Source: Rhodoferax sp. (GTDB lineage: Bacteria; Pseudomonadota; Gammaproteobacteria; Burkholderiales; Burkholderiaceae_C). Taken from it: a stretch of DNA of 64,000 nucleotides. Shown piece by piece: positions 33,806 to 42,811 of this stretch. The translations under genes and the position numbers were made by a program. Each line of letters opens with the position of its first letter. Position 1 is the first letter of the stretch. Where the stretch lies: the NCBI GenBank assembly GCA_030645355.1, contig JAUSNJ010000130.1, positions 62,001 through 126,000 of the forward strand, written 5' to 3'. The notes under the pieces were generated by a model that made no database searches, was not told where the DNA came from, and saw nothing but the letters and a program-made list of their open reading frames with translations.

Positions 33806-33836
33806 TTGACATAAAGTTAAGTAAACAATACATTGT
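33806..33836 (+). promoter_or_regulatory. Promoter and candidate operator of membrane-protein/XRE pair
   Basis: TTGACA (33806-33811), 17 bases, then TACATT (33829-33834) makes a reasonable sigma-70 promoter. The palindrome ACAAT-AC-ATTGT (33825-33836) covers the -10 element, an ideal place for autorepression. A near-identical palindrome (17160-17172) stands before the DUF2975/YozG pair. Confidence 0.62.
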
Positions 33837-33873
33837 GTCTAACTGATTTGACCAAACGTGAAGGAGATCCACC

Positions 33874-34299
33874 ATGTCTTTTCGTGAAAAGAGCGACTGG
33901 CTCAGTTTCGCATCGCTGTGTTTGCTGGCGATCTACTTCTTTGAAATTGGGCGCGGCGTGCTCACCGACAGCCACCCCATCGGGCCGTATTACTACTTCA
34001 AGTTGTTTTGGTGGCTGATCGGCGTGTTGATAGCGATTCAGGTGGTGACGCACAGCGTGCTGGCACTGCGCTCACCCCAAGACGCCAAGGCACCGGTGGA
34101 CGAGCGCGAGCGGCTGATTCACCTGCGCGCCACGCCACCGGCTTACTTTGTGCTGCTGGTAGGCGCGTTCATGACCATAGGCACCATGCACATGGGCTTT
34201 AGCGTCTGGCAGTTTGCGCACTGCGTTCTGTTTGTGATCTGGCTCGCCGAGCTGTTGCGCTACGGCATGCGCCTGTACTACTACCGCCGCGCGGTGTGA
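33874..34299 (+). CDS. Four-helix membrane protein paired with XRE regulator
   Basis: 141 residues with four hydrophobic segments ([45 protein letters not shown] and [16 protein letters not shown]). ATG 33874 follows AAGGAG by 8 bases. No enzymatic motif. Followed one base later by a 73-residue XRE gene. Analogous in layout, though not in sequence, to the DUF2975/YozG pair at 17.2-18.0 kb. Confidence 0.8.
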   Translation: MSFREKSDWLSFASLCLLAIYFFEIGRGVLTDSHPIGPYYYFKLFWWLIGVLIAIQVVTHSVLALRSPQDAKAPVDERERLIHLRATPPAYFVLLVGAFMTIGTMHMGFSVWQFAHCVLFVIWLAELLRYGMRLYYYRRAV

Positions 34300-34300
34300 C

Positions 34301-34522
34301 ATGGGCGACAACCACATCACCAACGCCATCCGCAGGCTGCGCTTTGAGCATGGCGAGATGACCCAGCAGGCCCTGGCCGAGCGCATCGGCGTGACGCGCC
34401 AGACCGTGAACGCCATCGAGCAGGGCAAGTACTCGCCGTCGCTGGAGGTGGCGTTCAGGATTTCCGCCGTCTTCGGGTTGCCGCTCGAGGCGGTGTTTCA
34501 GTACCAGTCGGAGGCTCGCTAG
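34301..34522 (+). CDS. Small XRE family regulator
   Basis: 73 residues, one helix-turn-helix: [20 protein letters not shown] then [20 protein letters not shown], the YozG/xre-like minimal repressor pattern typical of regulators that pair with membrane proteins. Starts 1 base after the upstream stop; probably coupled. Likely represses its own promoter through the palindrome at 33825 (inference). Confidence 0.93.
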   Translation: MGDNHITNAIRRLRFEHGEMTQQALAERIGVTRQTVNAIEQGKYSPSLEVAFRISAVFGLPLEAVFQYQSEAR

Positions 34523-34544
34523 GGGAAGGCTTGAGACCTGTGCC

Positions 34545-35015
34545 CTATGACAAGCCCGCCGACTGCTTGGCGTGCAGCTTGGCCGCTATGTATTCACCGT
34601 GGGTCACGTGCAGCAAGCCCGCGACCTTGCTGATCACGTGGTTCTCATGCGCGTCCAGGTGGCCATCGGCGTAGGCAACCTGCCACATCAGCTCCACCAC
34701 GAGGATTTTCTGAGCCTGCGTGAACTGTTCGTTCATGGCGCTGGTGTAGCGGAAGTAGTCGTTGCTGTTGCGGGCCGTGTGTTCTGCCTGGGCCAGCAGA
34801 TGCTGCATTTCCCCGTCGGTCAGCGCAAACTTGTGGCGCAGTGCCATGACGGCTGCGGCCCTTTCGGTGTCGCTGATGTGGGTGTCCGAGCGCATCACCT
34901 CGACCAGCAGCACGGCGGTGGCCAGTTGCAGGCCGTGTGCGTCACTGACGGACGACGCACCGTCTTCCGGGAGGTTGAAAAATTGGGACAACAGGGATTT
35001 AAGGGGGCTCAACAT
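34545..35015 (-). CDS. TerB-like helical protein
   Basis: 156 residues. The central part matches the TerB/DjlA fold: LATAVLLVEVMRSDTHISDT, EMQHLLAQAEH and LVVELMWQVAYADGHLDAHE, with paired acidic residues that can bind metal. N-terminal tail SPLKSLLSQFFNLPEDG. Role in the TerB family is unclear (tellurite/stress). Last gene of a likely operon DUF924, zinc ribbon, TerB-like, 25 bases after the previous stop. Confidence 0.82.
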   Translation of the reverse strand: MLSPLKSLLSQFFNLPEDGASSVSDAHGLQLATAVLLVEVMRSDTHISDTERAAAVMALRHKFALTDGEMQHLLAQAEHTARNSNDYFRYTSAMNEQFTQAQKILVVELMWQVAYADGHLDAHENHVISKVAGLLHVTHGEYIAAKLHAKQSAGLS

Positions 35016-35040
35016 GGGTGTGATTGTGACCGCGTTGGTG

Positions 35041-35778
35041 TCAGTCCAACACGCTGGAGACCAGGGCCAGGCCAATCGACCACAGGTCTACATCGGTTGA
35101 CGCGTCGCGCGTCAAGAAACTGTTTCGCCGTTCGCCGGGCTCGCGCAACGCGCGCTGGCGGTCACGCTCCAGCATGACCAGCACGTCGGCCACATCCGGA
35201 GCATGGGCGGTGGCCGCCGTGGAATTGACCGCATGCGCATAGCCTTGCAGGGCTTGCTCCACCGCCTTGGGGTCCAGCAACGAAAAGGCCGAGCGGCAGT
35301 GCGGGCAGGCGTGGTCTTTGCGCAAGTCCACTGGTGCGCCGCAACTGCTGCAATGGATGATGCTCACCTTCCTGGCAATGTCGTCAATCTCGGGCCGGGT
35401 CAGCAAGCGGACAAAGCCCTTTTCAATCATGAACGACGAAAACGCGCTGAAGCGTCCGTGGCCCTTGGCGCAGCGGTAGGTAATGTAACGCCCGCTGCGC
35501 ACCACGTCAAAGCCCTGCGTCAAGGTTGCTTGGCAACGCGGGCAATCCAGACCGGCAGCCAGCGGCTGATGGGCGGCCCCACGCTGCTCATGCAACAGCC
35601 TGAACAGATCGGCCACCGCGGCGGGCGACAGCTTCAAATTTTCTTGTGGGTCAATCCACATGCCCTGGCAATGGAAGCACAGGTCCAGCTCGATGGTTTT
35701 GCCATTGTTGCCGGGCAGTGCATGTATCTGCATGGCGGCGTGGCACGACGGGCAGGGTGTGGAGGTTGATGTGACCAT
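35041..35778 (-). CDS. Zinc-ribbon (zf-TFIIB-like) protein
   Basis: 245 residues with several Cys pairs: CPSCHAAMQ, LDLCFHCQGMWIDPQ, DCPRCQATLTQGF, HCSSCGAP and HACPHCRSAF. The CxxC...CxxCxGxWxD arrangement near the N-terminus is the zf-TFIIB family. The last 60 residues have no cysteines. ATG 35778. Cytoplasmic; probably binds two or more zinc ions, function unknown. Between DUF924 and TerB-like genes on the same strand, 13 bases after DUF924. Confidence 0.85.
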   Translation of the reverse strand: MVTSTSTPCPSCHAAMQIHALPGNNGKTIELDLCFHCQGMWIDPQENLKLSPAAVADLFRLLHEQRGAAHQPLAAGLDCPRCQATLTQGFDVVRSGRYITYRCAKGHGRFSAFSSFMIEKGFVRLLTRPEIDDIARKVSIIHCSSCGAPVDLRKDHACPHCRSAFSLLDPKAVEQALQGYAHAVNSTAATAHAPDVADVLVMLERDRQRALREPGERRNSFLTRDASTDVDLWSIGLALVSSVLD

Positions 35779-35791
35779 CTGGTACAGCGGC

Positions 35792-36331
35792 TTAAAACGA
35801 AGACCCTGGCTCGCGCAGGAACGCCAGCTCCTGCGCGCTGGAGGTGCGCCCCAGCACCGCGTTGCGGTGGGGGTAGCGGCCAAAACGCTCGATGATCGAT
35901 TGGTGGCGCAGCGCGGAGCCCAGGCTGTCTTCCAGGCCCGGCTGCGAAAACAGCAGCGCCGCCTGCGCGTGCACCAGCCGGGACTCGCTGTGCATGTACG
36001 GCATGTAGGCGAACGCACGCTGCGCGGCGGGCAGGCCCTGGTCTTGCCCGCTGGCCACCAGCTCTTGCGCCAGCACCAGCGCCAGCGTGTCCTGCGCAAA
36101 GGCGCGTGGTGTGTCGCGGTAGGCGTTGCGCGAGAACTGGTCCAGCACCACGATCTCCGCCAGCCGTCCCTGCGGCGTGGCGCGCCAGGCCCATAGCTCG
36201 CAGCGCGCGGCGGCCTCCAGCGTGGGGCCGAAGCGCGTGCGTATCAGCGCATCGAGTGCCGCGTCTTTGACGAAGTGCTGCTTGGCGCTCAGTTCGTCGA
36301 ACCAGAAATCGAGAATGTCTTGGGGTGTCAT
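35792..36331 (-). CDS. DUF924 family protein
   Basis: 179 residues. Starts TPQDILDFWFDELSAKQHFV, and has VVLDQFSRNAYRDTPRAFA, AFAYMPYMHSESRLVHAQAA and FGRYPHRNAVLGR, the conserved DUF924 blocks, a TPR-like helical fold with no known activity. ATG 36331 is used; another ATG five codons upstream is possible. It is the intact relative of two truncated copies of its 5' end at 49227-49310 and 50582-50719. Confidence 0.9.
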   Translation of the reverse strand: MTPQDILDFWFDELSAKQHFVKDAALDALIRTRFGPTLEAAARCELWAWRATPQGRLAEIVVLDQFSRNAYRDTPRAFAQDTLALVLAQELVASGQDQGLPAAQRAFAYMPYMHSESRLVHAQAALLFSQPGLEDSLGSALRHQSIIERFGRYPHRNAVLGRTSSAQELAFLREPGSSF

Positions 36332-36369
36332 GGGTGAATTGTGCATCCACCGCACGGACTTCTGGGTCG

Positions 36370-37269
36370 CTAGCGCCGTGCGGCGGTCAGCAGCAGCTCG
36401 TTGGGCCCCACCCAGCCGTCGGGTGTGGTGAAGACACCCAGGCGTTCCTCCATGTCGGCCCAAGCGGCGTTGGCGGCTTGGGGGGACAGGCGGCCCAGGA
36501 TCTGCTGGATCGGACTGGCCGACGCGCGGACGAAGTCCAGGTAGTGGCGCGCCGTGGGCAGGTGAAAGGGCGCGTCGATAGCGGTGGTGGCGATGTCCTG
36601 AAAGCCCGCGGCATTGAACAGCGCATCGGCCAGACCCGGCTTGCCCAGGCTGAGCAGCCCACCAGGTGCAAACGGGTCGCGTGGTGGCAGGCCCGCGTGT
36701 TTCATGGCGGTGGACATCAACATGGCGATGCAGGGGTTGCGGTCGGGGCGCGAGAACACCATGGTGCAAATGCCGCCGCCCGGGCGCAAGGCGCGGTGCA
36801 TGCCCTGCAAGCCTAGCAGCGGCTCGGGAAAAAACATCAGCCCCAGCCGGCACACCACGGCATCAAAGCCGGCGGGCGCTACGTCCAGACTTTCCCCGTC
36901 GGCCACCAGTGTTTGCACATTGTGCAAGCCCGCCTGCTGGGCGTTGTGCTGGGCCAGCGCGAGGATGGCGGGCGACAGGTCGGTGGCCAGCACGCGGCCC
37001 GTGGGACCCACGCGCCGGGCAATGTCCAGCGTCTGGTCGCCCGCGCCAGCTGCCACGTCCAGCACCGCGGCCCCGGGGGCGATGCCGGCCATGTCCAGCA
37101 TGGCCTCGGTGGGCTGGCGCAACCAGGCGTGAATGGCGGCGGTGTGGTGGTTCCAGCCGGTGGCGGAGCGGTCCCACTGCGCGCGCACTGCCGACTTGAA
37201 AGCCTGCTTGTCGGAAGCGGAGGCGGGGGTGGCAGCGGGGGCGCTGACGGGTGCAGATAGGACGGTCAT
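36370..37269 (-). CDS. Class I SAM-dependent methyltransferase
   Basis: 299 residues. Motif I VLDVAAGAGDQTLDIA, post-I VLATDLSP, motif II FDAVVCRLGLMFF and motif III-like LRPGGGICTMVF. The N-terminus is Ala/Pro-rich and may be disordered. GGAG about 8 bases before ATG 37269. UbiE-like group; substrate not known. Divergent from the LysR gene at 37398. Confidence 0.9.
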   Translation of the reverse strand: MTVLSAPVSAPAATPASASDKQAFKSAVRAQWDRSATGWNHHTAAIHAWLRQPTEAMLDMAGIAPGAAVLDVAAGAGDQTLDIARRVGPTGRVLATDLSPAILALAQHNAQQAGLHNVQTLVADGESLDVAPAGFDAVVCRLGLMFFPEPLLGLQGMHRALRPGGGICTMVFSRPDRNPCIAMLMSTAMKHAGLPPRDPFAPGGLLSLGKPGLADALFNAAGFQDIATTAIDAPFHLPTARHYLDFVRASASPIQQILGRLSPQAANAAWADMEERLGVFTTPDGWVGPNELLLTAARR

Positions 37270-37397
37270 GAAGGGCTCCTGGTGGGTGTGGGTGGTTGCA
37301 CAAATGGCAGGGCCAGTCTAGGTAGCCAGCCTGTGCGCCACAAGGCACAGGCCCGCATAATGGGGTCGCACATTTGCATGACCCTGAGGGCGCACCC

Positions 37398-38291
37398 ATG
37401 CTCGACTGGAATGACCTGAGATACCTGCTGGCCGTGGCGCGCCACGAGGGCACGGCCGCGGCCGGGCGCGCGCTGGGTGTCAACCAGTCCACCGTGCAGC
37501 GCCGCCTGGTCGAGCTGGAGCGCAACCTGGGCCAGGCCCTGGTGCAGCGCCACCCCAGCGGCTACCGCTTGACGTCGTTTGGCGAGCAGCTGCTGCCGCT
37601 GGCCCAACAGGTCGAGCAGGCGGTGGTGGCGCTGACCCAGCGTGTTGAAAATTTTCAGCGCGATGTGACCGGTGTGGTGCGGGTGACGTGCCCGGAGCCG
37701 CTGGTCTACCGCATCAGCAACTCATCCCTGCTGGAGCGCTTTCGCACGCGCTACCCCGGCTTGCAGGTGGAGTTTGTGACCAGCGACAAATACCTGGACT
37801 TTGCCAAGGGCGAGGTCGACATCGCGCTGCGTTCGGGCGACACCGATGACAACGCGCTGGTGGGCCGCAAGGTGGGCGACTCACTGTGGGCGGTGTATGC
37901 CAGCCCCAAGTACATTGCCCGGCGCGGCCAGCCCGACAGCGTGGCCGACCTGGAGCGCCACGACTGGGTGGGCTTTGACGACAGCATGGCACAGCACCGC
38001 GCCGCCACCTGGCTGGCGCAGGTGGCGCCCAAGGCGCATCTGGTGGCACGCAACAACAGCGTGCTGGGCCTGGTCTACTCGGCCAAAGCAGGCATGGGTC
38101 TGGCGGCACTGCCCACCGCGCTGGGCGACGCCGAGCCCGACCTGGTGCGCGTGCTGGGCCCCGTCCCCGAGCTGGCCCGCATCTGGCGCGTGCTGACCAC
38201 GCCGGAGCTGCGCCACACGCCGCGCGTGGCGGCGCTGTTTGATTTTCTGGTGGACGAAGTGGAGGCCCTGCGGCCCATCATCACGGGGTAG
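37398..38291 (+). CDS. LysR family transcriptional regulator
   Basis: 297 residues. Winged helix about 1-62: LDWNDLRYLLAVARHEGTAA, LGVNQSTVQRRLVELE; substrate-binding domain about 90-290 (VTCPEPLVYRISNS, VDIALRSGDTDDNALVGRKV). ATG 37398 preferred to an upstream one. The divergent methyltransferase gene, 128 bases away, is the classical target location. Inducer unknown. Confidence 0.94.
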   Translation: MLDWNDLRYLLAVARHEGTAAAGRALGVNQSTVQRRLVELERNLGQALVQRHPSGYRLTSFGEQLLPLAQQVEQAVVALTQRVENFQRDVTGVVRVTCPEPLVYRISNSSLLERFRTRYPGLQVEFVTSDKYLDFAKGEVDIALRSGDTDDNALVGRKVGDSLWAVYASPKYIARRGQPDSVADLERHDWVGFDDSMAQHRAATWLAQVAPKAHLVARNNSVLGLVYSAKAGMGLAALPTALGDAEPDLVRVLGPVPELARIWRVLTTPELRHTPRVAALFDFLVDEVEALRPIITG

Positions 38292-38294
38292 TCA

Positions 38295-39212
38295 CTACGC
38301 CTGTGCGGCCTTCCACGCATCAAAACCACCGCGCAAGGGGTAGGCATTGCGGTAGCCCAGCTTCTGCAGGCTTTGCGCCGCATGGATGGCGCCGGCGTCT
38401 TGCGGACAGGCGCAGATGGTCACGATGGGGTAGTCTTTTTCCACGCCAGGCAAAGAGCGCGTGATCGCGTCATAGTCGGTGAGATGCGCGTTGGGAATGC
38501 GGCCTGTCTCTGCCGCCAGGCTTGGGCTGCGCAGGTCGATGATGTGGGGCGGGCGCGGGCTGGCCAGCGATTGCATGAACTCGTCCATCTCGATGTGGCG
38601 CATGGCGGCCAGCCGCTCGAAGCGGGATTTTTGCCAAAGCTTCCAACCGATCACCACGGCAATCAGCGCGGCGGCGATCAGCGCGAGGCGAATGCCATGC
38701 GCAGCCGTCCACGCCAGTACGCCGTCGATCTGGGCCTGAAACGCGTACCCCGCCAGCAGGGCCAGGCCGGCCCACAAACCAGCGCCCACGGCGGACGCCA
38801 TAAAGAATGAAGCGCCCGGCATGCCCAAGGCTCCGGCAACCGGCGGTGCCACGGTGGCAAATCCTGGAATGAACTTGCCAAACACCAGGGACCACACGCC
38901 CCACTTGCTGAAGCGCGCCTCGGTCTGGTTGACGCAGGTGCTGGGGTTGATCGACAGCTTGCACAGCAGCGACAGCACCCGGTAGCCAAACTTGCGGCCT
39001 GCCGCATACCAGATCCAGTCCGCCAGCAGCGAGGCCAGCACGGCGGCCAACAGCATGGCAGCCAGCGCCATCAAACCGGTGGACTGGCTGCCCGCCAGCA
39101 CCATGGTCGGCACCGAAGGCACCGGCAGGCCCAACTGTTGCAGAAAGACGTTGCCGAAGACCAGCAGGTTGCTGTCTTGCTGCAAGAGTTGGTTGAGCCA
39201 GGTGCTGTCCAT
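38295..39212 (-). CDS. DedA family membrane protein fused to rhodanese domain
   Basis: 305 residues. About 1-190 is a DedA/SNARE-associated protein with membrane segments and the signature FGKFIPGFATVAPPVAGALG; about 210-305 a rhodanese domain with IDLRSPSLAAETGRIPNA and the loop TICACPQDAG carrying the candidate cysteine. DedA proteins are undecaprenyl-phosphate or phospholipid translocases/antiporters in the inner membrane; such DedA-rhodanese fusions occur in Proteobacteria. ATG 39212. Converges with the LysR gene. Confidence 0.88.
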   Translation of the reverse strand: MDSTWLNQLLQQDSNLLVFGNVFLQQLGLPVPSVPTMVLAGSQSTGLMALAAMLLAAVLASLLADWIWYAAGRKFGYRVLSLLCKLSINPSTCVNQTEARFSKWGVWSLVFGKFIPGFATVAPPVAGALGMPGASFFMASAVGAGLWAGLALLAGYAFQAQIDGVLAWTAAHGIRLALIAAALIAVVIGWKLWQKSRFERLAAMRHIEMDEFMQSLASPRPPHIIDLRSPSLAAETGRIPNAHLTDYDAITRSLPGVEKDYPIVTICACPQDAGAIHAAQSLQKLGYRNAYPLRGGFDAWKAAQA

Positions 39213-39247
39213 GTATGCTTTCGAAGGAGATATCGTCGAGCGATGGA

Positions 39248-39733
39248 TTACCGCCGTACGGCGCGATCTATCGCCCACCAAGCCAGCCCACCCACCACGG
39301 CAGTGGCCACGCAGAGCACATGCAGAGCGTCGATGGAGATGGCGGCGTGCAAGGGGCGCGCCAAGCTGAAGGGGGCAAACGGCAACACGTCAACATGCAT
39401 CACGCTGTCAATGAGCACGTGGCTATAGGTGCCGATGAATGCACTGCCAAACGACACCCGCCAACGGATAGGCAAATGGCGTGGTTCGCGCAGCACGCGC
39501 AGGCCCCATTCCCCCAGGTGCTTGCCGGTTGCGCCGCACAGCAGGCCGATCAGGGTGGCGCCAACCAGCGTATGCGAGAAGCCGTGCAGCTCCACACGCC
39601 CGGTCGTCATTGCGATGAGCGGCTGCAGATCGATGGCGACTTGTGACCAGCCAAACACCAGCAAAGAAAACTTCCTTTGCATGACGGCCTTGACCGCGAG
39701 GCCGGGGCCCATGTGGAGGGGGGTGAAAGGCAT
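39248..39733 (-). CDS. DUF4184-like membrane protein
   Basis: 161 residues. The N-terminus PFTPLHMGPGLAVKA is diagnostic of a family of membrane proteins with metal-binding-like histidines (DUF4184 / YdjM-like). About four hydrophobic stretches, with ELHGFSHTLVGATLIGLLCG and GTYSHVLIDSVMHVD. Activity is not known. Stands alone, followed by copy 5 of the hairpin repeat upstream of its start. Confidence 0.68.
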   Translation of the reverse strand: MPFTPLHMGPGLAVKAVMQRKFSLLVFGWSQVAIDLQPLIAMTTGRVELHGFSHTLVGATLIGLLCGATGKHLGEWGLRVLREPRHLPIRWRVSFGSAFIGTYSHVLIDSVMHVDVLPFAPFSLARPLHAAISIDALHVLCVATAVVGGLAWWAIDRAVRR

Positions 39734-39776
39734 GGCGCGTTGAGGTCAGGGCTAAACCCACAGTTTAGTGGGTCCA

Positions 39777-39824
39777 CCAGCCCTCGTGGAATATACGCAG
39801 TCCGCTACTAAAGTTGTAGCATTC
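39777..39824 (+). repeat. Intergenic hairpin repeat, copy 5 of 9
   Basis: CAGCCCTCGTGGAATATACG followed by CCGCTAC-TAAAGTT-GTAGCATT; stem GCTAC/GTAGC. Lies between the PLD-like gene's 3' end and the DUF4184-like gene's start. Confidence 0.83.
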
Positions 39825-41595
39825 AGACCCCGAAGAAGAAAAACCCGTCGCGCGATGCGTCAGTCTGGCTGTCGAAGTATTTGTTCTGCCAGGAGTCTTT
39901 TTCGCTGAGGTCACCCCAGGCCTGTTCCATCTTGTTCTCGCGTGCCAGTTGCGACAGCTTGTAGCGCCACGAGAAGTGGTTCGTCACATCCAGCACATGG
40001 GCGGCATAGGCCTGGGCCAGGCGCTGGTGGCCGCGCACGATGACCAGGTTTTCGTCATTCTGGTAGCTCGCCTTGTAGCCCAGGTTGTGGCTGCCGGTGA
40101 CCACCACGCAGTCGGGGCTGAACGGGTCAATGACGATGATCTTGTCGTGGATCACCGCGTGGCCCAGCTTGTACATCTCTTTTTCCCAGTAGCCAAAGTC
40201 ATCCGGTATGCCGGCCACGCCCGATACCAGCACGTCGGGCGCAGCGGTGGCGTTGCGCTTGGTGATGAAGGTGGAGAACTGGCCCAGCGGCGAAGGGTCG
40301 GTCACCGCGCCGCGCACATAAAAGGGCTCGCCTGCAGTCTGCATCTGCACCGACTTGTCGTGTACCTGCTCCATGAAGCTGGGCGAGCCGGCGTTGAATG
40401 CCAGAAACAGAATGCCCTGGCGCGCGCCCTGGATCAGCGCAAACACCTCGGCCAGATCGGGCGGTGTGACGTCGGCGTTCTTGGTTCTGGCCGCGGTGTT
40501 GGGCGATAGCCAGATATGCACCTCGCCTTGCGACAGCGGCGCATCGACCGAGCCGCCACCACACCACTCGCGCAGGTCCTTGCCTTGCGTGGGCTGCTGG
40601 CCAGCGTCCCACACCAGCCAATCCCAATAGTCCTTGTAGCCCTGCGCCACCGTGCGGTTGCGGATGATCAGCGCGTTGTTGGTCTGCGAGCACAGGCCGG
40701 TGGACGTCCAGTTGGTGCTGCCGGTCAACACCTCTTGCGCTCCCTTGGTGTTGGACCACACCACAAATTTGTTGTGGCCTATGGAACTGGACGAAACAAA
40801 GCGGTCCGTCACGTCTACCCCCGCTGCGTGCAGCGCTTCGCGGGTGTCGGCGTTGGTGCCGTCCTTGATTTTGCGGGTGTGTTTGACGCCCTGGGCGTCG
40901 CGGTACTCTTCGGACGTATCGGCATTGGCCAGGCACAGTGCCAGGCGGTCCTTGGCGGCCAGCGCCTTGATGGCCTTGATCAGCTGCGCGTCGGTCAGCT
41001 CGTACAGCGCCAGGTGGCAGAAACCGCCCTTGGTCCTGGCCTTGTTCAACAGTGACAGCACGCCCTTGTCCAGCACTTCACCACTGAGCAGCTTGCGGAT
41101 GGGGCTGGTCTCTTTCGTGATCTCGCCGCGCAGGGCTTCGGAGATGTTGGCGTAGGTGCCGTCCTTCACCATGGCGTTGATCTTTTTCGTCACTGACTGG
41201 GTGGAGATCAGCCCCACATTGAAGTAGGCCGCCACATCGCCATAGTCCCCGCCAATCGTTACCGGGTTCGACTCCAGTGCAATGCTCGGGTGCGGGGTCA
41301 GCGCGTCCACGTCGGGGCCCAACATGGGCACCACCTTGTAGCGGTAGGTGCCCGGCGCGGCAAACACGTCTTTCCACTGGAAGCTCTGCACCGGCCACAG
41401 GTCCGTGGTCTTGCGCTGGCGCGGCTGGCCCGGCACGCCGGGCGCGAAGCCGACAAAGGCCGGCAACGCGGTGCTGCTGCCGTCCGCGCTGACGCGGCGC
41501 ACGGAGAAGCCTAGGCACCCCGGAATCTTTTCGTTCAGCTGCCAGAAAATGTAGGCAATGTCATTGTTGGCAAGCGCCAGGCACGCGTTGGACAT
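39823..41595 (-). CDS. Phospholipase D-like protein with two HKD-type motifs
   Basis: 590 residues. Two PLD active-site blocks: SIGHNKFVVWSNTKGAQEVL with GSTNWT, and HAVIHDKIIVID with TGSHNLGYKAS; both have the H-x-K pair and a downstream N. No signal peptide is evident. GGAGG lies 7 bases upstream of ATG 41595. Could be a phospholipase, nuclease or phosphodiesterase; the PLD fold serves all. Its last codon overlaps the end of hairpin repeat copy 5. About 100 bases after the DUF6929-like gene on the same strand. Confidence 0.85.
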   Translation of the reverse strand: MSNACLALANNDIAYIFWQLNEKIPGCLGFSVRRVSADGSSTALPAFVGFAPGVPGQPRQRKTTDLWPVQSFQWKDVFAAPGTYRYKVVPMLGPDVDALTPHPSIALESNPVTIGGDYGDVAAYFNVGLISTQSVTKKINAMVKDGTYANISEALRGEITKETSPIRKLLSGEVLDKGVLSLLNKARTKGGFCHLALYELTDAQLIKAIKALAAKDRLALCLANADTSEEYRDAQGVKHTRKIKDGTNADTREALHAAGVDVTDRFVSSSSIGHNKFVVWSNTKGAQEVLTGSTNWTSTGLCSQTNNALIIRNRTVAQGYKDYWDWLVWDAGQQPTQGKDLREWCGGGSVDAPLSQGEVHIWLSPNTAARTKNADVTPPDLAEVFALIQGARQGILFLAFNAGSPSFMEQVHDKSVQMQTAGEPFYVRGAVTDPSPLGQFSTFITKRNATAAPDVLVSGVAGIPDDFGYWEKEMYKLGHAVIHDKIIVIDPFSPDCVVVTGSHNLGYKASYQNDENLVIVRGHQRLAQAYAAHVLDVTNHFSWRYKLSQLARENKMEQAWGDLSEKDSWQNKYFDSQTDASRDGFFFFGV

Positions 41596-41697
41596 GGTTT
41601 CCTCCCTTTGTTGTATCCCCCGAGTTATAGGCAAGTTTTGGCGCAAGCGTGTTGGTGAAAGTACTCCCCTTGAATGCGAGTAGTTTTCATGCGGCTG

Positions 41698-42690
41698 TCA
41701 TACCGCAGGCGTATCAGCCCTTCCTGGAAGATGCGTTTGCAGCAATTGGGCGGGTATGTGGGGGTCATCGGGGTCGGTGACCAGCGTGAACACCCATTCG
41801 CTGCCCAGCCCCGTTCCCACAACCTGCACTGCCAGGCCTTCCACCTTGGGGGCGCCCGCCAACCGGTGCAGGTGGCGCAGCTGCCCATCTGGCGCCACGA
41901 TGCCGATGGCGGAGCCCACGCAAGCGCCGTCCAGGTAGCTGTCATCGGTGTTTTCGGCCACCGCGCTGAAGGCCCATGCGCCCCCCTGCAAGGCGGCGCC
42001 ATCGGTCAAGCTCAGCGGCACGCCACCCACATCGCCCAGCTCCAACAGCTGCACGCTTCTGGCGCTGGGTGGCTTCGGGCTCAAGCCTGCCAGCCAGGGT
42101 GCGACCAGGTTCCAGTCAAAGCGGATACATGCGCTGCGGGCATCGCCCTTGTTGCCACGGTGCAGTAGCAGCAAATCGCCACTGAGCACGAACGCGCCTT
42201 CAATGTTCAGATCGTCAAAGCGCTTGCGCAGCGGTGCGTACAGCGGCTCCAAGTTCACGCTGGCCATACGGCCATTGGGCACGCCTTGCACGTCCAGCCC
42301 CACCAGCACGCCGGTTTCGCGCTGGGGCTTGGAACCTGAGCCCAGCGCCAGCAATGCACCGGCAGGGCAACCCGGCAGGGGCGGCAGTTGGGCCAGGGTC
42401 TCCAGATCAGGCTTGGCCTTTTTTCGCTTGCCTTTGTCCTGCGGCAAGTCGCCCTCCAGCAGGCTCACCAGCGTGCCGGGCGCCAGGTCGGCACCCGCTG
42501 CGCCAGGTGCCGAGTGCTCTTCAAACACGCCCAGGTGCAATTCGTCGTCGGCCACCACATACAGCCGCTGGCGCACGCGCACCAGGCCACTGGCCGCGCT
42601 CAGGTGTGCCTGGCCGCGCGGGTGCTGCGCGGGGTCCAGCGACAAGTTGCGGATGAAGGTGAGAGATAGTGGAGTGAGTGGAATCTTCAT
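41698..42690 (-). CDS. DUF6929-like protein
   Basis: 330 residues, cytoplasmic. Beta-rich, propeller-like pattern: GLVRVRQRLYVVADDELHLG, GALLALGSGSKPQRETGVLV, IEGAFVLSGDLLLLHRGNKG and APKVEGLAVQVVGTG. Likely binds or senses something rather than an enzyme; function unknown. The charged stretch KGKRKKAKPD is a flexible linker. Paired with the PLD-like gene downstream. Confidence 0.68.
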   Translation of the reverse strand: MKIPLTPLSLTFIRNLSLDPAQHPRGQAHLSAASGLVRVRQRLYVVADDELHLGVFEEHSAPGAAGADLAPGTLVSLLEGDLPQDKGKRKKAKPDLETLAQLPPLPGCPAGALLALGSGSKPQRETGVLVGLDVQGVPNGRMASVNLEPLYAPLRKRFDDLNIEGAFVLSGDLLLLHRGNKGDARSACIRFDWNLVAPWLAGLSPKPPSARSVQLLELGDVGGVPLSLTDGAALQGGAWAFSAVAENTDDSYLDGACVGSAIGIVAPDGQLRHLHRLAGAPKVEGLAVQVVGTGLGSEWVFTLVTDPDDPHIPAQLLQTHLPGRADTPAV

Positions 42691-42762
42691 GAGGTTCCTT
42701 TACGTTTTGCGCGGGCTGTTGCAGAGCAGCTCGCCATTGAGACTTCAATGAAAAATTAGCCT

Positions 42763-42808
42763 CTAGCCCTCGTGAAATATACGCAAGCAGCTACAAAATC
42801 AGTAGCAA
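42763..42808 (+). repeat. Intergenic hairpin repeat, copy 6 of 9
   Basis: CTAGCCCTCGTGAAATATAC then GCAAGCAGCTAC-AAAATCA-GTAGCAAA; stem GCTAC/GTAGC. Between the HepT gene's 3' end and the DUF6929-like gene's start. Confidence 0.83.
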
Positions 42809-42811
42809 ACC

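Noticed and set aside
41250-41290. GGTTCGACTCC, reminiscent of a tRNA T-arm
   Set aside because: It lies inside the PLD-like gene and no acceptor or anticodon arm can be folded around it.
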